A DNA stretch of 64,000 nt, taken from the NCBI GenBank assembly GCA_905147135.1, contig LR990044.1, positions 10,544,122-10,608,121 on the forward strand, read 5' to 3'. Below the pieces are notes generated by a model. The model did no database searches. It had not been told where the DNA came from and saw only the letters and a program-made list of their open reading frames with translations. This DNA is from Blastobasis lacticolella (lineage: Eukaryota; Arthropoda; Insecta; Lepidoptera; Blastobasidae). The translations under genes were made by a program, and so were the position numbers. This document shows, in pieces, positions 1 to 13,701 of this stretch; the stretch's first letter is position 1; each line of letters begins with the position of its first letter.

Positions 1-82
1 ATTTTTTTTTTATTTTTCTTTTGGAAATATGGTCCTTTGCGTGTATGGTCATTTGTGTTACTGGTACAATGCGCCAAAAGGG

Positions 83-285
83 TATATATAATAAAACAAA
101 GTCGCTTCCCGCTGTCTGACCCTCTGTATGTAGGTATGTATGTACGCTTAGATCTTTTTAACTACGCAACATATTTTAGTTCGGTTTTTAACAATAGATC
201 GAGTGATTCAAGAAAAAGTTTATAGGGTAGGACAATACGCGATCGAAGTCGCGGCGGGCCAGCTAGATATTTGATAAAACAGGAA
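83..285 (+). mobile_element. LINE-type 3' repeat fragment
   Basis: ATAATAAAACAAAGTCGCTT, ACTACGCAACATATTTTAGT and AATAGATCGAGTGATTCAAG are the standard words of a very common lepidopteran repeat (from memory, a LINE 3' region). No coding frame remains. Confidence 0.55.
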
Positions 286-466
286 TTGAAATATTTTTTA
301 TTTTCTCTTCTTAACCACGCAAATATTTAACCGAGCTAGCCCGAATTCAACTGATATCCGTTTTCTTTCACCCGAATTCGGTGAAAACGACGTAATCTAC
401 GCCAGTTGTTAATATATGCTTCAATAACATTGTTCAAGTAGCTCTGTCAATAGTTAATAGGATATT

Positions 467-763
467 ATGGTAAGCGGTGCGGGGGGAGGGGCGGGGGGCG
501 GCGCGGGCGCAGGCAATCACACAAGTAGCGAGACACGAGCGCCCCCGGGTGCAAAGCAATCGGTAATGGCCGCGATTACTGGGCCACCCACTACCCTCTA
601 TACAGGATGCCACATTATGACAAACAGACCGAACCTGTTGTACGTAGCTTTTTTTTTAAATCTTCACTCGCTTTGTTTGCTTTTGGTACTTAATACTCTG
701 ACAAATTCACATAGCGCTATCTACACCCAACTGACAAACTCCTTATGTAAAATTAATACCTAA
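467..763 (+). other. GC-rich open frame with a Gly-rich start, unassigned
   Basis: ATG at 467 opens a 98-codon frame. Its first 43 codons are GC-rich (GAGGGAGGGAGAG, then SSETRAPPGAK), while the second half is AT-rich and hydrophobic and looks non-coding. The start could also be read as a splice donor (ATG|GTAAGC). I recognise no protein. Best treated as a possible exon or simple GC-rich DNA. Confidence 0.15.
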
Positions 764-805
764 ATACCTATAATTATTTTAGACCTACATAGTAACTGTA
801 ATGCG

Positions 806-905
806 CTGTCCTACTTGGCAACGGTCGTGGTCGTGAGGTCGATAGTCGACGACGAATAGGAGAACTCAAAACCGCCCGTCGCACGACCATTGCCAATTAG
901 GACAA
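806..905. mobile_element. Hairpin MITE, copy 1
   Basis: Arms 808-833 and 878-903 share GTCCTA.TTGGCAA.GGTCGTG as inverted repeats. The same family occurs at 56021-56106. Confidence 0.65.
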
Positions 906-918
906 CGCCTGACAAATC

Positions 919-1020
919 CGTAACATATATTAGAACTTATCATTTAAATTTCTTCCCGGTCGGGATTCGAAACTCTTGCATTGTCGGCCATGTTGACCAC
1001 TAAACCACTCAGGTCGTCGA
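919..1020 (-). mobile_element. SINE head fragment (GCGCCATCTAG family)
   Basis: CGGGATTCGAAACTCTTGCA, then CATGTTGACCAC.AAACCACTC matches the tRNA-like head of the copy at 49781-50044. The tail half is absent. Confidence 0.6.
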
Positions 1021-4000
1021 TCACCATCAAATAGGCTTGATGAAGGGGAGTAGGGGGGCTTGGAAGGCCAAGCCATTTGACGGAATATTTGCCTTCCAGG
1101 TGTCTAATTACTGGTCTTCCAAAATGTCTACCGACACATGATCAGTTTGATCAGGCCTAAGTTTATAATGCCACTAGATCAAGGGCATGAAGGTGAGTGG
1201 CCCCAATGACTCCTTTGTAAGTGATTCTTGTTCCGTTGTATCCTCTGATATAAATAAATGCAATAAATGTTTTATCACGTAAATCTTTACAACCCAACAT
1301 ATCTATATCTTGTAGCGCAATGGACGTTAGTTTTGTTCAGGTTTTATAAGTCATTGTCGCAACCCATTCTTAGTTATTTCGGCCTTCGGCCTTCTCCAAG
1401 CCTCAATAGCCATTTTTTAGTTACACCTCAGATATTCTATCGGCATTTCACCTTAAGTAGCCATACGCACAAAGAAGGAACACGCTTACATCGACTTGTT
1501 GTGACGGCTTGTTTTCATTTACCTTGAAGGAGTTCAGATTGTACTCATCAGCTACATAATATTGGGAGGCAAGACGTTCTAATCATTTGCGTCTCTCCAC
1601 TTTGTCGCGTCAAAATTTCAATCGAATGAAGTAAAACTAAAGGGACTAGGTTAGGGAAACCTTAAAAGGTCAAGTTTTGTGTTACACAATTTTAGATTCC
1701 ACATACTGTAAATTGTAAATAGGTATAAGTTACCGCAATAAACTTTTATTTATTTATGTTATTTATTTAATGTCTCTTTGCAAACCTTGTTAATCGTTTT
1801 ATATCGGTTTAAAGCTCTACCCCAATTTTATTGTTTGCAGACCCTTTGTTTCGCAAGTTCTTTGAAGAATCATAATAAATTCAATATTCATAATTATTTC
1901 ATTATATTGTGAGTGAACACAAACAAATTTAGAAATTGTTACATTAATTTTGTTACTCATCGTTGAAATAAACTGGTACCTCATTACTCCAAAGATAACT
2001 GCATGTAAAGCTAATTTAACAGCCAAAAGACAATAATTATTTGCATTTGCATGGAAAGTACATTTTATGCTTCACAATAAAGGTCTAAAATGAATGAAAA
2101 CGTTTCGCGGAAAACGAGACTTTTAATGCAACCTACATCACTACATATTATAAAACAAAATTCCACGCCGCGTCTCACTGTCTGTCTGCTCGCGATAAAC
2201 TCAAAAACTACTCAACGGATTTTATACAATTTTCACCAATAGACAGAGCGATTTAGGTGTCTAATTACTACCCGTGCGAAGCCGGGGCGCTCGCTAGTTT
2301 ACAATAAAAAAAATTATCCCACCCTCAAAAGCATCAAAAGCACAAACCAAAAACCTAACTCGTTCCCACATTAAAAGACACAACCCTAAAACCAAACAAG
2401 CATATGTTAATAAACTCCTTAAAACTCGATTCACAGCCTTCCTGTTAAGGCTGCTGTATATATTCATTATGGTGGTCAGTCCGGAGTCTCTATCGGCTGA
2501 CGATTAGCTGGTCATCAATCTCTGGCCTACAATGATCCCTTAACTAAGGACCGACGACGGAGAGCGTTGGGAGCATCTATTAGTAAGGCGAGGCATTGAT
2601 CTTTCACCCCCGTTGGTTCGGTGGCCAGAATTTTAGGATTAGCCCGTATTCTACTTCGTGTTTTAGATTGCTTGGTCGAAGGTGAGTTATAGGATTCCTG
2701 TACGGATACAAGATAGACGTGGATAGTGGTAGATTGGCTTTTCGTAACTATTATGGGTGTAGCAAAATATTGCTACAGTGCGCAGTCTTGCGGCTTATAT
2801 ACTTTTTACTTCTATTTGCGGATCTTTTTTCCAGCGACCGGTTTCTCATCTTCTTGCCGTGTGACAAAATATTTTGATTTGAATTTTTTTAAGTATTGCG
2901 TGTTTTTTGGAAAATGTATTTGTCAAGTGCAGATCGAAATTGAAAAACTCATTTTTACACTCATTCACAGAATATTGTTAGACTCATTTTGCACATAATT
3001 TTCGAGAAAACTAAGTGCAAAAGGAAATTGGAGGTTATGATGATAAATTTGAAAATTATTTTTGAAAAAATGGTTGCGCCGATAACTCCGTCTACTAGTT
3101 ATTACCAGAATTGAATGGATCTTGGATCTACTTAAGGTACATAGAATACTTACTACGTTATATTTCTAGCATTTTTCGCCTTGGGACGTGTGCTTAAATG
3201 TTTTGGTTGTTTCAGCGCCTCCCGCGGCGATACGTGGGTTGACCGGGTTTACCGATTGTCCGCTCGCCCGTTTGGCTCCCGTCATGGGGCTATTTTCACT
3301 TCCTGACGTGTTTCGGTCACCAACCCCAACTACACCCATCGCTGGAGCACCAATTTGTCGGCTGTCGGGTTCCAATAGCCGATTCCAACCGGCGCGGGGC
3401 AGAAGCCTGCCTACAGCATCCGACTGTCAGCCTATTTTGATTTGATTCAAATAATGATTTTTATTATTTTTTCCGTATTATCTCCGTACTACGGAGCTTT
3501 CGGTAAAATATAAGTTAACAACTAATTTCTTGTTTATATTTTCCAAATTTTAGACTTAGTAGTTAAAAGCAAAACTCAGATTTTTAAAATAGAAATTTTT
3601 CGAGAAATTCCACTCCATTTTAAGAGAAATTCCACTTTTAGCTCTCACGCTTTTTGCTTCTGAATTTAGCCATATGTAATAAGCGCATAACATGAAAAAT
3701 ATGTACTATGCGTAGAAACGAACTTAATCGGTCCAGTTGTTTCGGAAAAATTTGGCTGTGACAGGCGAACGCCCGAGTGGTACTTTAAGGACACCCGTTT
3801 TTTTTTCTGAGTCATTATAGCACACTCAAGACTCGTACTTCGCCTACTAATACCTATAGTCATCACTGACATTGTGCGTTATTTGAACTAAACCGATATC
3901 ATATCTAATTTTTAACCTGAAGGATTATAACTAACTGATTGCATTTTCCTTTGTTTACGAACAGACAAGGAAGGTTACTGTGTTAGTCCATAATCTAGAC

Positions 4001-5286
4001 TATAATAAAACGTCAATAACAACAAAATAAAAATATCTACGCAGCGACAGTTCTAAACTTACCTGGACATTAACTCCATTGTTACACAAAAGAGAATAGA
4101 TTCTCAAAAATTTCTCACTGAGATAATTTTGACGGCACTGCCCACTCGTTCAAGCTGTGTTTACAGTATTCAATAGTCACTCATTAGCAAACAATAAACG
4201 CTAAAAGACGTGAGGAGATCTACCGAATTCATTAATCACACCTTCCCAAGTTGATTATCGATTCAATGTTTGCTTGCGGTGCATACTGATTCATTTGGTT
4301 TGTAATTGATATCTAGTCTCAGAGAAATGTGTTTCGGTTTTTTGGGACGAGTTTTTAACAGGCTTTAGGTTAATGTAGGCGAGTGATGAATTCTGTTTTA
4401 CGGACTGTTTGTATATCCGTGGTTGTGTTGTCTAAAACAGTACTAATGATTCATACACAAACATAAAAAGACGATTCCGATAATTTTTCATAATTTTTCC
4501 TGTGAAAAATTATTCAATGCTCCCGGAGACGACGTTACTTTAAAAAATATATAACTATAAATCGCTCTGTAGGTGCGTCTCTCGCTCTCGAAAGATGCTG
4601 GTTTCGACTATTTCATTAATATCATCATCACCCTTGCGATTGGTCAATCCCAGCTTCTGTCAAGGTCGGTTCCTAGTCGTCCTGCTCCATTTCACCCGAT
4701 TTTACAAAAAACCAGTATAATATGAGCTAGCGTCTCTATAGACGCTCCTTGCTCTTTGAGCTTGTTAGCTTCTTTTATAGTGGTTCTGTACTTACGCACC
4801 ACGTAACCAGATCAGAGAAGGTGAGCCTCTTCAATCTTAGTTGCGTACTCTGTCAAGTCTATATCAAGTATCTCTAAGCCTAAATCTAGTCTAGTCAAAT
4901 TGAATATCTTTTACTTTTTCACCATTTCCATGCTTTAATACTAACAAAATATGGGCGTATTTGTTTACCTACTACAGATACTTTGTATTGCCTGAAATAA
5001 ACGATATATTATAGTTTTTGTTATGAATCAAGTTACCGAATTAATTTTTTATCATGATTCAAGGTCGAAGCTGTACCTAAGATAATAAGTCTATAGTCCA
5101 AATACCTTTTATCAAGGTTTACGTGGACCTTGGACATGTTTGACATGTTCTTCCTTACATTATCATGAAATCATTACTAGTTAGATAAGAATGTATTATT
5201 TTATTGTTTTATTTTGATTTCATTTTTAAAATTCCTTTTTCTATTTTAATTAAGATTCGTATCCTACTTTCCTACTTTTCCTACCC
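1021..5286. other. Gene-free stretch, AT-rich
   Basis: Apart from the LINE fragment at 2140-2300, mostly unique AT-rich DNA. A GC-richer block at 3190-3430 has overlapping open frames on both strands (85 and 69 codons) but no recognisable protein. GAGAAATTCCACT occurs twice near 3601-3640. Confidence 0.5.
2140..2300 (+). mobile_element. LINE-type 3' repeat fragment
   Basis: CACGCCGCGTCTCACTGTCT, CGCGATAAACTCAAAAACTA and CCCGTGCGAAGCCGGGGCG. The same family as 9325-9500, 25915-26080, 30855-31032 and 55350-55525. Confidence 0.6.
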
Positions 5287-5556
5287 TACCAATCATCATC
5301 ATCACAGCCCATAACACAGTCCACTGCAGGACTTAGGGCCTCTCCCACGAAAGGGGAGGTTATGGACATAATCTCCACGCTCGGCAGGCGGGTTGGAGAT
5401 CGCAGTGTTTAAATATAACAATGGAAAATGCTGCTGCCCATTTTCCAGACTACGGAGACTCTTGATCTTTTGCCTCGAAAACATTAGTCGCCTTGTACGA
5501 CACCCATGAGCGTAAGGGGTTGGTGCTATTCTACTCTGCCGGACACCACACGGCAA
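5287..5556. mobile_element. SINE-like repeat (AGTCCACTGCAGGACT family), copy 1
   Basis: Shares GTCCACTGCAGGACTTAGGG, GGTTGGAGATCGCAGTGTTT, ATAACAATGGAAAATGCTGC and TAGTCGCCTTGTACGACACC with 10915-11173 at over 90% by eye. Coordinates are set by where the two copies stop matching. Confidence 0.75.
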
Positions 5557-7671
5557 TAATAATATTGGTATAAAAATGCAGTTTGTTAGGCTCGATGCAT
5601 TATACCTACGAGCATATGTAGATATGTTTATTACACTGATGCACTGAAATTATTTTAGATGAAACTTTGCATTGTTGTATTTTAAATATGTTAAGGACAA
5701 TGTGATTATATGGACTTTATTCATATTTCCCGGGAATTATTAACATGTTCTCAAATGGAAAGTATTTTTATTGCAAGCCTTTATCCGCGTTCTCTATAAT
5801 CAGTCAGAGTACTTGTCAAGACTAATCAAACCATTGGTAATTGGTGATGGTAATGGTGGGTATACCATTATCAGATCAGCTCGATGGTACCATAAAATTG
5901 CATTGTCACTGAACTTACATAACTATTAAATATTCAAGTTCATTCGGAAAATGGCAAAAGGGACAAATTTAACTTGCAAGATTTTATTACGAACAAACAC
6001 GAAGACACGAGAAAGTAAATAATAAGCTTGTACCATAGTGCCAGGATTAATCACTTGGTCCATAACATATACATAGGTGTATCAGAACAACACCATATAT
6101 ATTTATTACTATAATACTTCAAAGTATTAGGAGCTAGGCTATACTAGGAGATCACGCTATAACCGAATTTTATATTTATTTGAAGTATAGTTCTTGCTTG
6201 CAACCTAAATTCATGAATCGCAGATGTTATGGACGACAGTTACCGCTTACCATCAGGTGGGCTGCCAGCTCATCTGCCACTACGTAGCAAAAAAAAAACG
6301 CCAACAAGTAGTTCATAATTTAAAATCGCAGGCTCATAATTTAAAATCGCTATGTATGAAGTTGTTTCACTGAAACAGTATACTCCTGAAAAAAAAACAC
6401 GTAATTACAAGCAATTTATACGCTATCGGCTATCACACCCACATGGATATTTATTATGAGTATAAAAACTCGACCCAGACACTGCGGTCACCTGGAGGAC
6501 AATATTTTACGATGTCATGTGATCATGTGCATGATACAGTCTGCGTTATTAAACTTTTAACAATATATTAACACAGCCTGTATCATTCGTCTCTTGGAAT
6601 TCCTCGAGACGAATTTAAACTGTATTAATTAATAAATAATACTATATAAACATATTCAGATTAGTAAAAAATGTAACAGAGACAAAGCTTTTAAAGAGTG
6701 GGCTTCTTTATGTGTTAGCATTTAGCTGTTACCGGTTAGCACAGGAGAATAACATTAAATAAACGAATTATTCATCAGCTTTTTATTAAGAATCGATAGG
6801 TATGTATTTTTTAAAACTTCTCGCCCTAAAAATTTTTAATCATTTTAATTATTCCTATTTCCCAAAAGTACTACAATTTGGCGAACGTTGAAGTCGATTT
6901 AAGATTTTCATAACAAGAAAAAGTATTGCACCAACACAAATTTTAATTGAAAACTATACTCGGTGAGTCACTCTTAACTTTATGACACAAATTTTGTAAT
7001 TAGCACCAACTTAAGTAAACCTAAGTATGCCTAGTGCGATTGCAGTAGGGCCCGATTGGGCATAAGTTTATTTCGATGTTGAGTATTGTTGAGGTAACTA
7101 TCTAAGTCTTCACCATATTAGATTACTTATTTAATATTTATATTTCCACTATACAACACTAGGGACGACATTATATAGTCGGAGGTTGAAGCAATCGTGC
7201 GCGCGTCGAAGCTTCAGCCATCTGCGACAATTGAGACGGCCAATTAATTCATTATACCCACATAAGTTAAATTACTATTTAAAAAAATTACCTAAGGAGT
7301 GATTGAGAATTAAAAATGATATGAAGTCGATGTTACAACTTCGAGATACAACTTTTATCAGCGTGGTATATAACATTTTATACTGATTTTTCGGTCACTA
7401 TACTCACTCTCTGACTAAGAAAATAGGTATACTAACTATTAGGATAATAAATATTTTAATATTATCGCAGCAGTTCTGTAATAAGAGTAGATACCCACAC
7501 CCTGTTTAATGCGTTATTATTCTGAACAGATTTCGCCGTTTCAATCTGTATCGTGGAGATTTCACGCCCGAATAAATATGCAATAATCATCAGATATTCT
7601 AGGTACAGTTATTTAATCACCAGTAGTTATAAAAAAACATAATACAATAAGTACCTAAGTATTTTAAGTTA

Positions 7672-7738
7672 AATCGTCGATTTCATTTTCTTGTTCTTGG
7701 AGGCTTCCTTGCGGTAGAAGTTGGCGTTGAGTTCGCGT
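7672..7738 (-). pseudogene. Possible C-terminal coding fragment of an unidentified gene
   Basis: On the minus strand a frame reads RELNANFYRKEASKNKKMK and three more residues to a TAA. The first half uses almost only C or G at third positions (CTC AAC GCC AAC TTC TAC CGC AAG), unlike the AT-rich surroundings. A TGA sits directly upstream in frame and no acceptor fits, so it looks like a relic. I cannot name the parent gene. Confidence 0.2.
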
Positions 7739-9324
7739 CAGAATCGGCTTATTTTGTTGCGACTTAAAACTATTTACTAAAAAACAAGCACAATAACACC
7801 GACTACCATAGTTTTATCTTCGGAAATAATTAATTTAATGCCTTTCCTGCAACGAACCGGCTATCGGACGAACGCTCAGGTTTCTGATAACATGTAGCAG
7901 GAATTTCTCATTCCGTGGTGCTTATTGTAGTTTACACTCTGGTAGGTACCTACCACTTGAACAAAACGTGAACTTCATACCAGTTAATGGTCACGAATCC
8001 ACTCCACCGCGCCGAAATCGACCGCATCATTATTTATGAGTCCCGATATTGCATGGAACCAGGATACGTATATACAAAATACCTTACGTTATTCTGTAGA
8101 TTCAACACGCATACTAATGACGTTTTAACGTAATTTTGATACGGAGAAAACCACATTATCATTAGGTATCAATGTGGGAAATCTTTAGATAATGTAATTT
8201 TTAATCTTTGAACATATTCACAGATACGTGTTCTTAAATCTTAATAGATAATAAAATGTTTTTTCATGCTTCTCAGTGGCAAACGAACAGACAGCCCACT
8301 TGATGTTAAGCAGTCATTTTCAACACAATGCGAACATTGTTGCTTTCTGGTAGGAATAAGTTTAATAAGACCACGCTAAGTCCGAATTGCTTATTAATAT
8401 AAAAATCTGTTTGGCAAGTTTTTAAACGTCATATAACGTCATTCATAATAGTCATAACACACAATTTGATTTCTGTAAGATTGTTTATTTTCGTGAGTTA
8501 TGAAAAATATTATCAAATAATGGGCAAAACAATTAAAAATGAAATGCGGAAGCTAATTTTCAGAACGATTAATAATTTAGATAAACTAAAAGTACAACTT
8601 CAAGCTAATAGTGACCAAATAACTGAATGTTTACCAGAAGGTCTGACAAGGACTGACAAAACAGTTTATCCCCAGATTATTGCCATATCCACACTTTATA
8701 ATTTTCACTACTGTCAGTCAATACGGACTTATCGTGATCCTATTATAACAGAATGAAATATACATTTATCAAAATCATCGAACTTCTCAGTGTGTCATTA
8801 TCATTAGTTTAAATTCGAGTTGAAATGTCTATTTACTTACTATAAATTATATTATAAAATTAACCAACAAACCTAATTTTTACTTTAACAAAAAAATGGT
8901 CTGCCCGTCTTCAAGTAGCAATGAGAGCATCTCGACAACCATATCGGGACCAAAAAAAAACAAGAAGCCAGAACCGTGGGCGAATCAAAAACAAAGCTTA
9001 ATCACACTCGTTCGTTAATAGAATAAGACGGGCAGCCCGTGGGCTTCGCTCTAGCGATACGAGAGCGGGCGATCGACGAACATCGATACATCGATACCAA
9101 TTGATTAGAGGTCGAGATCAAAGATGTGTTTCCGCATGACGTGGGACTGTTAGTGGTGGGAGATAGGGAGCTGTGTGGCTATCGACAAGCGGGTAGGGTA
9201 AGGATCATGCTCACTGGTTTAATTGGGTTTGAGAACTTAGTTCAACAACTTAGGTGCTACTAATGCTACATTTTTCAGTTCTTATTTTAGACAACTCTAG
9301 TGACAAGAAATTATACGGCAATCT

Positions 9325-9500
9325 TTTATTTCGTACGGGTTGTTACCTTAACAAATTATACACCTCAACCTTGCTGATAAATCACTTTGTCTGTTAGTGG
9401 AAACTGCATGAAAATCCGTTCAGCAGTTTTTGAGTTTATCGCGAACAGACAGATGGATGGACAGACGCGCCGTGGGACTTTGTTTTATAATTACGTGGTG
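9325..9500 (-). mobile_element. LINE-type 3' repeat fragment
   Basis: In plus orientation it reads CATGAAAATCCGTTCAGCAG, then TGAGTTTATCGCGAACAGAC and CGCGCCGTGGGACTTTG, the reverse complement of 2140-2300. Confidence 0.6.
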
Positions 9501-10084
9501 ATAATTATAATAAAAAACTCAACGTTAACAAATGCGTTGTCACTTTGAAATCTCTTGTGATATTGGTACCTTGAAACTAATTCAAACTAATATGCTTAGA
9601 GCTAAAGACTAAACGCACATTAGGATAAATAAAAAAACGTTCGCAGTCTTCAAACTACAAGAAATGACAACTGTCATTTCCATGTTTTATCAATCGTTAG
9701 TAGCGACAGAAATAGTTGAAGCACAAATTACAGAATGGGCCGATTTTTACTTTGTGGTTTTAGTAAGTTAGGACATCTATCGAAACGAACTGAATCTGGT
9801 ATTATTAAGGAGATAAATGTCTCAAAACTTGACGAAACTTGTCACAAAAATACAGCATACGCTCCGAAGTACACCACTACGAACGCCTACTGTTTGATTA
9901 ACGAGTAAGCATTGGGATGTGAAACATAGCCGGAGCTACACGCGTATAGAAGCTCGTGTACCAATTACGGCTGACCCAGTAGGTCCAAAACTGGTTGGGG
10001 GTATGCATTGGCGATTGTTCTTTAACAGAGAACAGCTTAAGCAGTTCCATGGAAATAATTTGTGATCAAATCGAAGTAAATCAA

Positions 10085-10310
10085 TTTAGTGAAATTATCA
10101 AGCCTCAGAAAATGTTTACATTGATTCGCGTTGGAAAAAATCTGTAATCGTGAAATTTTCGAGCCTCAGAAAATTTTAGTGTTGATTTTTTAGTAGGTGT
10201 TTAAATTGACATAATTTTTGACTTCCAAAAATATTCTTGGTATTCTGCTAACATGTGTTTTGTATTCTGCTCAATGGCAGTTTTACGCGTTTTTGGTATT
10301 CTGCTACAAT
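10085..10310 (+). repeat. Short direct repeats
   Basis: GTGAAATT..C.AGCCTCAGAAAAT occurs twice (about 10089 and 10151), followed by three GTATTCTGCT words. GCTCAATGGCAGTT and its near-complement AACTGCCGTTGAGC bracket the last part. Probably a decayed transposon end. Confidence 0.4.
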
Positions 10311-10865
10311 AACAACTGCCGTTGAGCTGATATTGAGATCCCATTAAAATTCGATTACAATAAGAATGAACCAAGTAAATTAGCGGACTCGAGGCCCTGT
10401 TAACCTGCTTACTTGTTTGCCTCTCTCTATTATAAAAAAAGATGTAGTTAAAAATTTTGTTCTTAAATTTTATTGGAATACGAATCTCACAAAAACCTTA
10501 CCTTACCTTATCTTTATTTTCCTTTTTAGGGTTCCGAACCAAAATTGTAAAAGAAACCCGTGTCAGAAGGTCTGAAGCACTGAGGCCAGAAGTAGACTTC
10601 TTCATGATGTAATCATGAAGGCAATGGCGCAATAATAGCTCGATATTAGTCGGTCTGAAACACGAATTATTTGATTACAAAATGACAAATCACATTTTTA
10701 TGTCATTACAAGTATGACAGTCATGCATGGGAATGACATCACCACTATAGGTAAAATTATTGATAACTGCAATCGTTATGATGGTGTCCAAAAAATAATC
10801 ATTCCTTAAGAGAGTTTGGAATTCCAAATGTTGGTTTCCCTGATAACATTGATAAGAACAATAGC

Positions 10866-10899
10866 TACATATACGAATTACATATAATTCGTATATGTA
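10866..10899. repeat. Perfect 15-bp palindrome, 4-nt spacer
   Basis: Arms 10866-10880 and 10885-10899 (TACATATACGAATTA and its complement), immediately before the SINE copy at 10915. Confidence 0.9.
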
Positions 10900-10914
10900 C
10901 CTTGTCGCATTCCA

Positions 10915-11173
10915 TAATCATCATCATCACAACCCGTAATAGTCCACTGCAGGACTTAGGGCCTCTCCCACGAAGGTTATTGCCATAATCTCCACGCTTG
11001 GCAGGCGGGTTGGAGATCGCAGTGTTTAAATATAACAATGGAAAATGCTGCTGCCCATTTTTCAGACTACGGAGACTTTTGATCTTTTGCCTCGAAAACA
11101 TTAGTCGCCTTGTACGACACCCAAGAGCGTAAGGTGTTGGTGCTATTCTACTTTGCCGGTCACCACACGGCCA
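10915..11173. mobile_element. SINE-like repeat (AGTCCACTGCAGGACT family), copy 2
   Basis: Near-identical to 5287-5556, with a small deletion in the GAAAGGGGAGG segment. It follows directly after the 15-bp palindrome at 10866-10899. Confidence 0.75.
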
Positions 11174-11688
11174 CATTCCATAATATTTATTTATATTTAG
11201 AGAAAATCTTGTTTATTTAGTTAAAAAGTTTAACAATCGCGCTCAGCGACAAACGAGCAGAAAGCCCACCTCATCCCTAAGGCAGCCATGGCAACTGAGT
11301 TTGCAACCAGTTACCAAAGAGGATGAAATAAGAATAAAAATAAATTTATTTACGTAAATAGGTAGGTACAAAAACAAAAATGGTAAGTATAACTGTGGGC
11401 CCTCTAAGGTGGGCCCTGATCTAAGGCAATCTTGAATCGCAGTAATAATACAATACAATACAATACACAGATACAAAAAATATGGTAGATAGTACAAAGG
11501 GCGGTCTTATCACTAATGTGATCTCTTCCAGACAAACTTGTAATAAAATAATGTTGTTTGTTGTTGATAGTTATAATCTTGCTCTTTAATTATTTTCCAA
11601 AGATCGAAAACAGTAACTGTCGTTCATAACGTCTAGGGTTTATGCATTTAAGTTACGCAACAAAAATGACCATATAAATGTAATTTCC

Positions 11689-11722
11689 AACTAAGTAACA
11701 TTTACTTAAATGTTACTTAGTT
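11689..11722. repeat. Perfect 16-bp palindrome, 2-nt spacer
   Basis: AACTAAGTAACATTTA, CT, then the exact reverse complement. No repeat family recognised. Confidence 0.9.
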
Positions 11723-12476
11723 ACATACATTTTAACGAAACTTACATCCACGCATTGCGTAATCTCCTAATGGCATACCTACTCATTACGAGATGCAAAT
11801 CTTGTAACACTAATCCCCAACACAAGTGTTAACATTCCAATGTGTAATTAAATCCCATTGCGCATAGACGCGCGTGTTATCGAGTGCTATCGGCAGCCGC
11901 AGCGCCTGGCGTAGGAACGAACCTGATATATTGGCAGTACCAACTGCGAGAACGCAATGGGAGATTTTCCTAGAGCTGATTAAATAGGAAAAAATAGCTC
12001 AAGTAATTGTAAGTAAAGTAAAGTAAAACACTTTTATTCCACTCAGACACACGTTACATTGAAAAATATACAAAGACGGTAAAAAGACTCTAATCTCGTT
12101 ACATGTGCCATGTGGAGAGTGCAATGGGGCCACACTTAGTATTTGCCACGACAGTCGCCGTGACATAGCAATAGATGGCGTTGATTAGCCATGATTCACA
12201 AAAATAAATGAAAATGAAACCGTTACATGGCTAAAAATGTAGATATTGCGCTTCCTTCTCAGAAAAGGTACTAAAACTATGTATCTTTTCCCGAAACACT
12301 TTCCAAAGTAATTTCGGTTATCAAATTCATTACTTGAGAATCCTGTCTAAGCAGCGCCATCTAGTGAGGCGCAAGAAATAATGTTGTTTTGAAAGTTCAA
12401 TTTCCTCACGATAGACGATGACGTCACTGCCAAACGCCATACAAAATTAAAACCATAGATAGGACGTTCTTAATTT

Positions 12477-12660
12477 TTAATAGGGTTCCACGCCCTAATG
12501 GTAAAAAGGGTACCCTATTAAGCCTGTCGCTATTTGTCTGTCCGTCAGTCTGTCACAGGCCTGTTACCGTAGCTTTGGAACGGTGAAAGACAAGTTTTTG
12601 AATTTTTTACAGAATATGTGTTTTCTATGGCCGCTATAACAACAAATAACAAAAATCCAG
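12477..12660. mobile_element. Lepidopteran interspersed repeat fragment (AGGGTTCC...TCTGTC type)
   Basis: TAGGGTTCCACGCCC, GTCTGTCCGTCAGTCTGTCA and ATGGCCGCTATAACAACAAA. From memory a common repeat of moth genomes. Shorter pieces are at about 10525-10560 and 28655-28800. Confidence 0.5.
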
Positions 12661-12807
12661 GAGATAGCCTATCTTAATCAAACCAAATCAATAAAGTTAA
12701 TAAGCCAGAACAATCAGACGAACACATTTTATTTATTGTTTTTCTCATAATCATATCATCACGTACCTACTTAACGTGGCCTTTCAAGATTACTTTGAAC
12801 TGCCAAG

Positions 12808-12839
12808 ACTTACCTACATATACATATATGTAGGTAAGT
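12808..12839. repeat. Perfect 15-bp palindrome, 2-nt spacer
   Basis: ACTTACCTACATATA, CA, then the exact reverse complement. Built from the TACCTAC words common in this genome. Confidence 0.9.
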
Positions 12840-13701
12840 ATCATAACAAATATCTAGTTCATAAATTAGGTACTCAACATTACATCAATATTACTTTAAT
12901 ATACCTACACGTCATTTTGTCTACCAAGTGAAATTCATGACCAAAACGTCGTTTCGCGCCACGAAAATGTGTCACAGTTACAACAAACCACGTAACAACA
13001 AACATTTTTATAAAATATTATCAAACTAATATTATCAATGCGAAAGTTTGTTTAACAATATTTGAATTTATGTTTAGATGTTTGTGACTCCTTCACGCAA
13101 AAGGTACTCATTGGATCTTGATGAAATTTGGCAGTAATGTAACTTATATCCCAGAATAGAACTAGGCTATCATTTATTACGAAATTCTATCTGGTTCCCA
13201 TGGAAACGGGTCGGATCTCAATAACCGGATTTTACCTGAACGAAGTACCTTGCAAATAGCCGCTCTACTTAACGAATAATCGATTTAAATACCGCACCTA
13301 TTCTAGCTGCCAGACTTTGAAACATAACCCCTTGTATCGAAACCCTTAGAAATAGAACGAAAACCAATTAAATACATATCAGCTTTTATTTATGCGCCTC
13401 GCGCTAAGTAACCGAGTTTGCCTTAACATGGTTTCCTCTCGCGATAAATCTTGGTTTATTTGCGCATACGATTGCTTTGGCTTCTGTGAGAGTAGCTCGT
13501 TCATTAATATACGGCCTAGAGTTAGATATAAATGCGCAGCCTTAAACGTTTATTGGTGATTAAGTGCCAAGCAACTGCTTGTATGAATTGCCTGTTTCGC
13601 CTATATGACTTTGTTTGTGACGAGCGACTAGATAACAGAAAGCTCGGGTGGAGGGCGAAAAGCGCATAGGTAGGATTTTTAAAAGTTTTCCCATAATGTT
13701 A

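Larger units (their letters stand above)
5557..10865. other. Gene-free stretch, AT-rich
   Basis: Small CR1-like pieces at 6234-6293 and 8272-8345 and the LINE fragment at 9325-9500. The 78-codon frame from the ATG at 8520 (MGKTIKNEMRKL...) is AT-rich and unrecognised. Nothing else supportable. Confidence 0.5.

Noticed and set aside
3166..3445. Overlapping open frames on both strands in a GC-rich block
   Set aside because: No domain, no supporting splice sites, and GC-rich DNA has fewer stops by chance.
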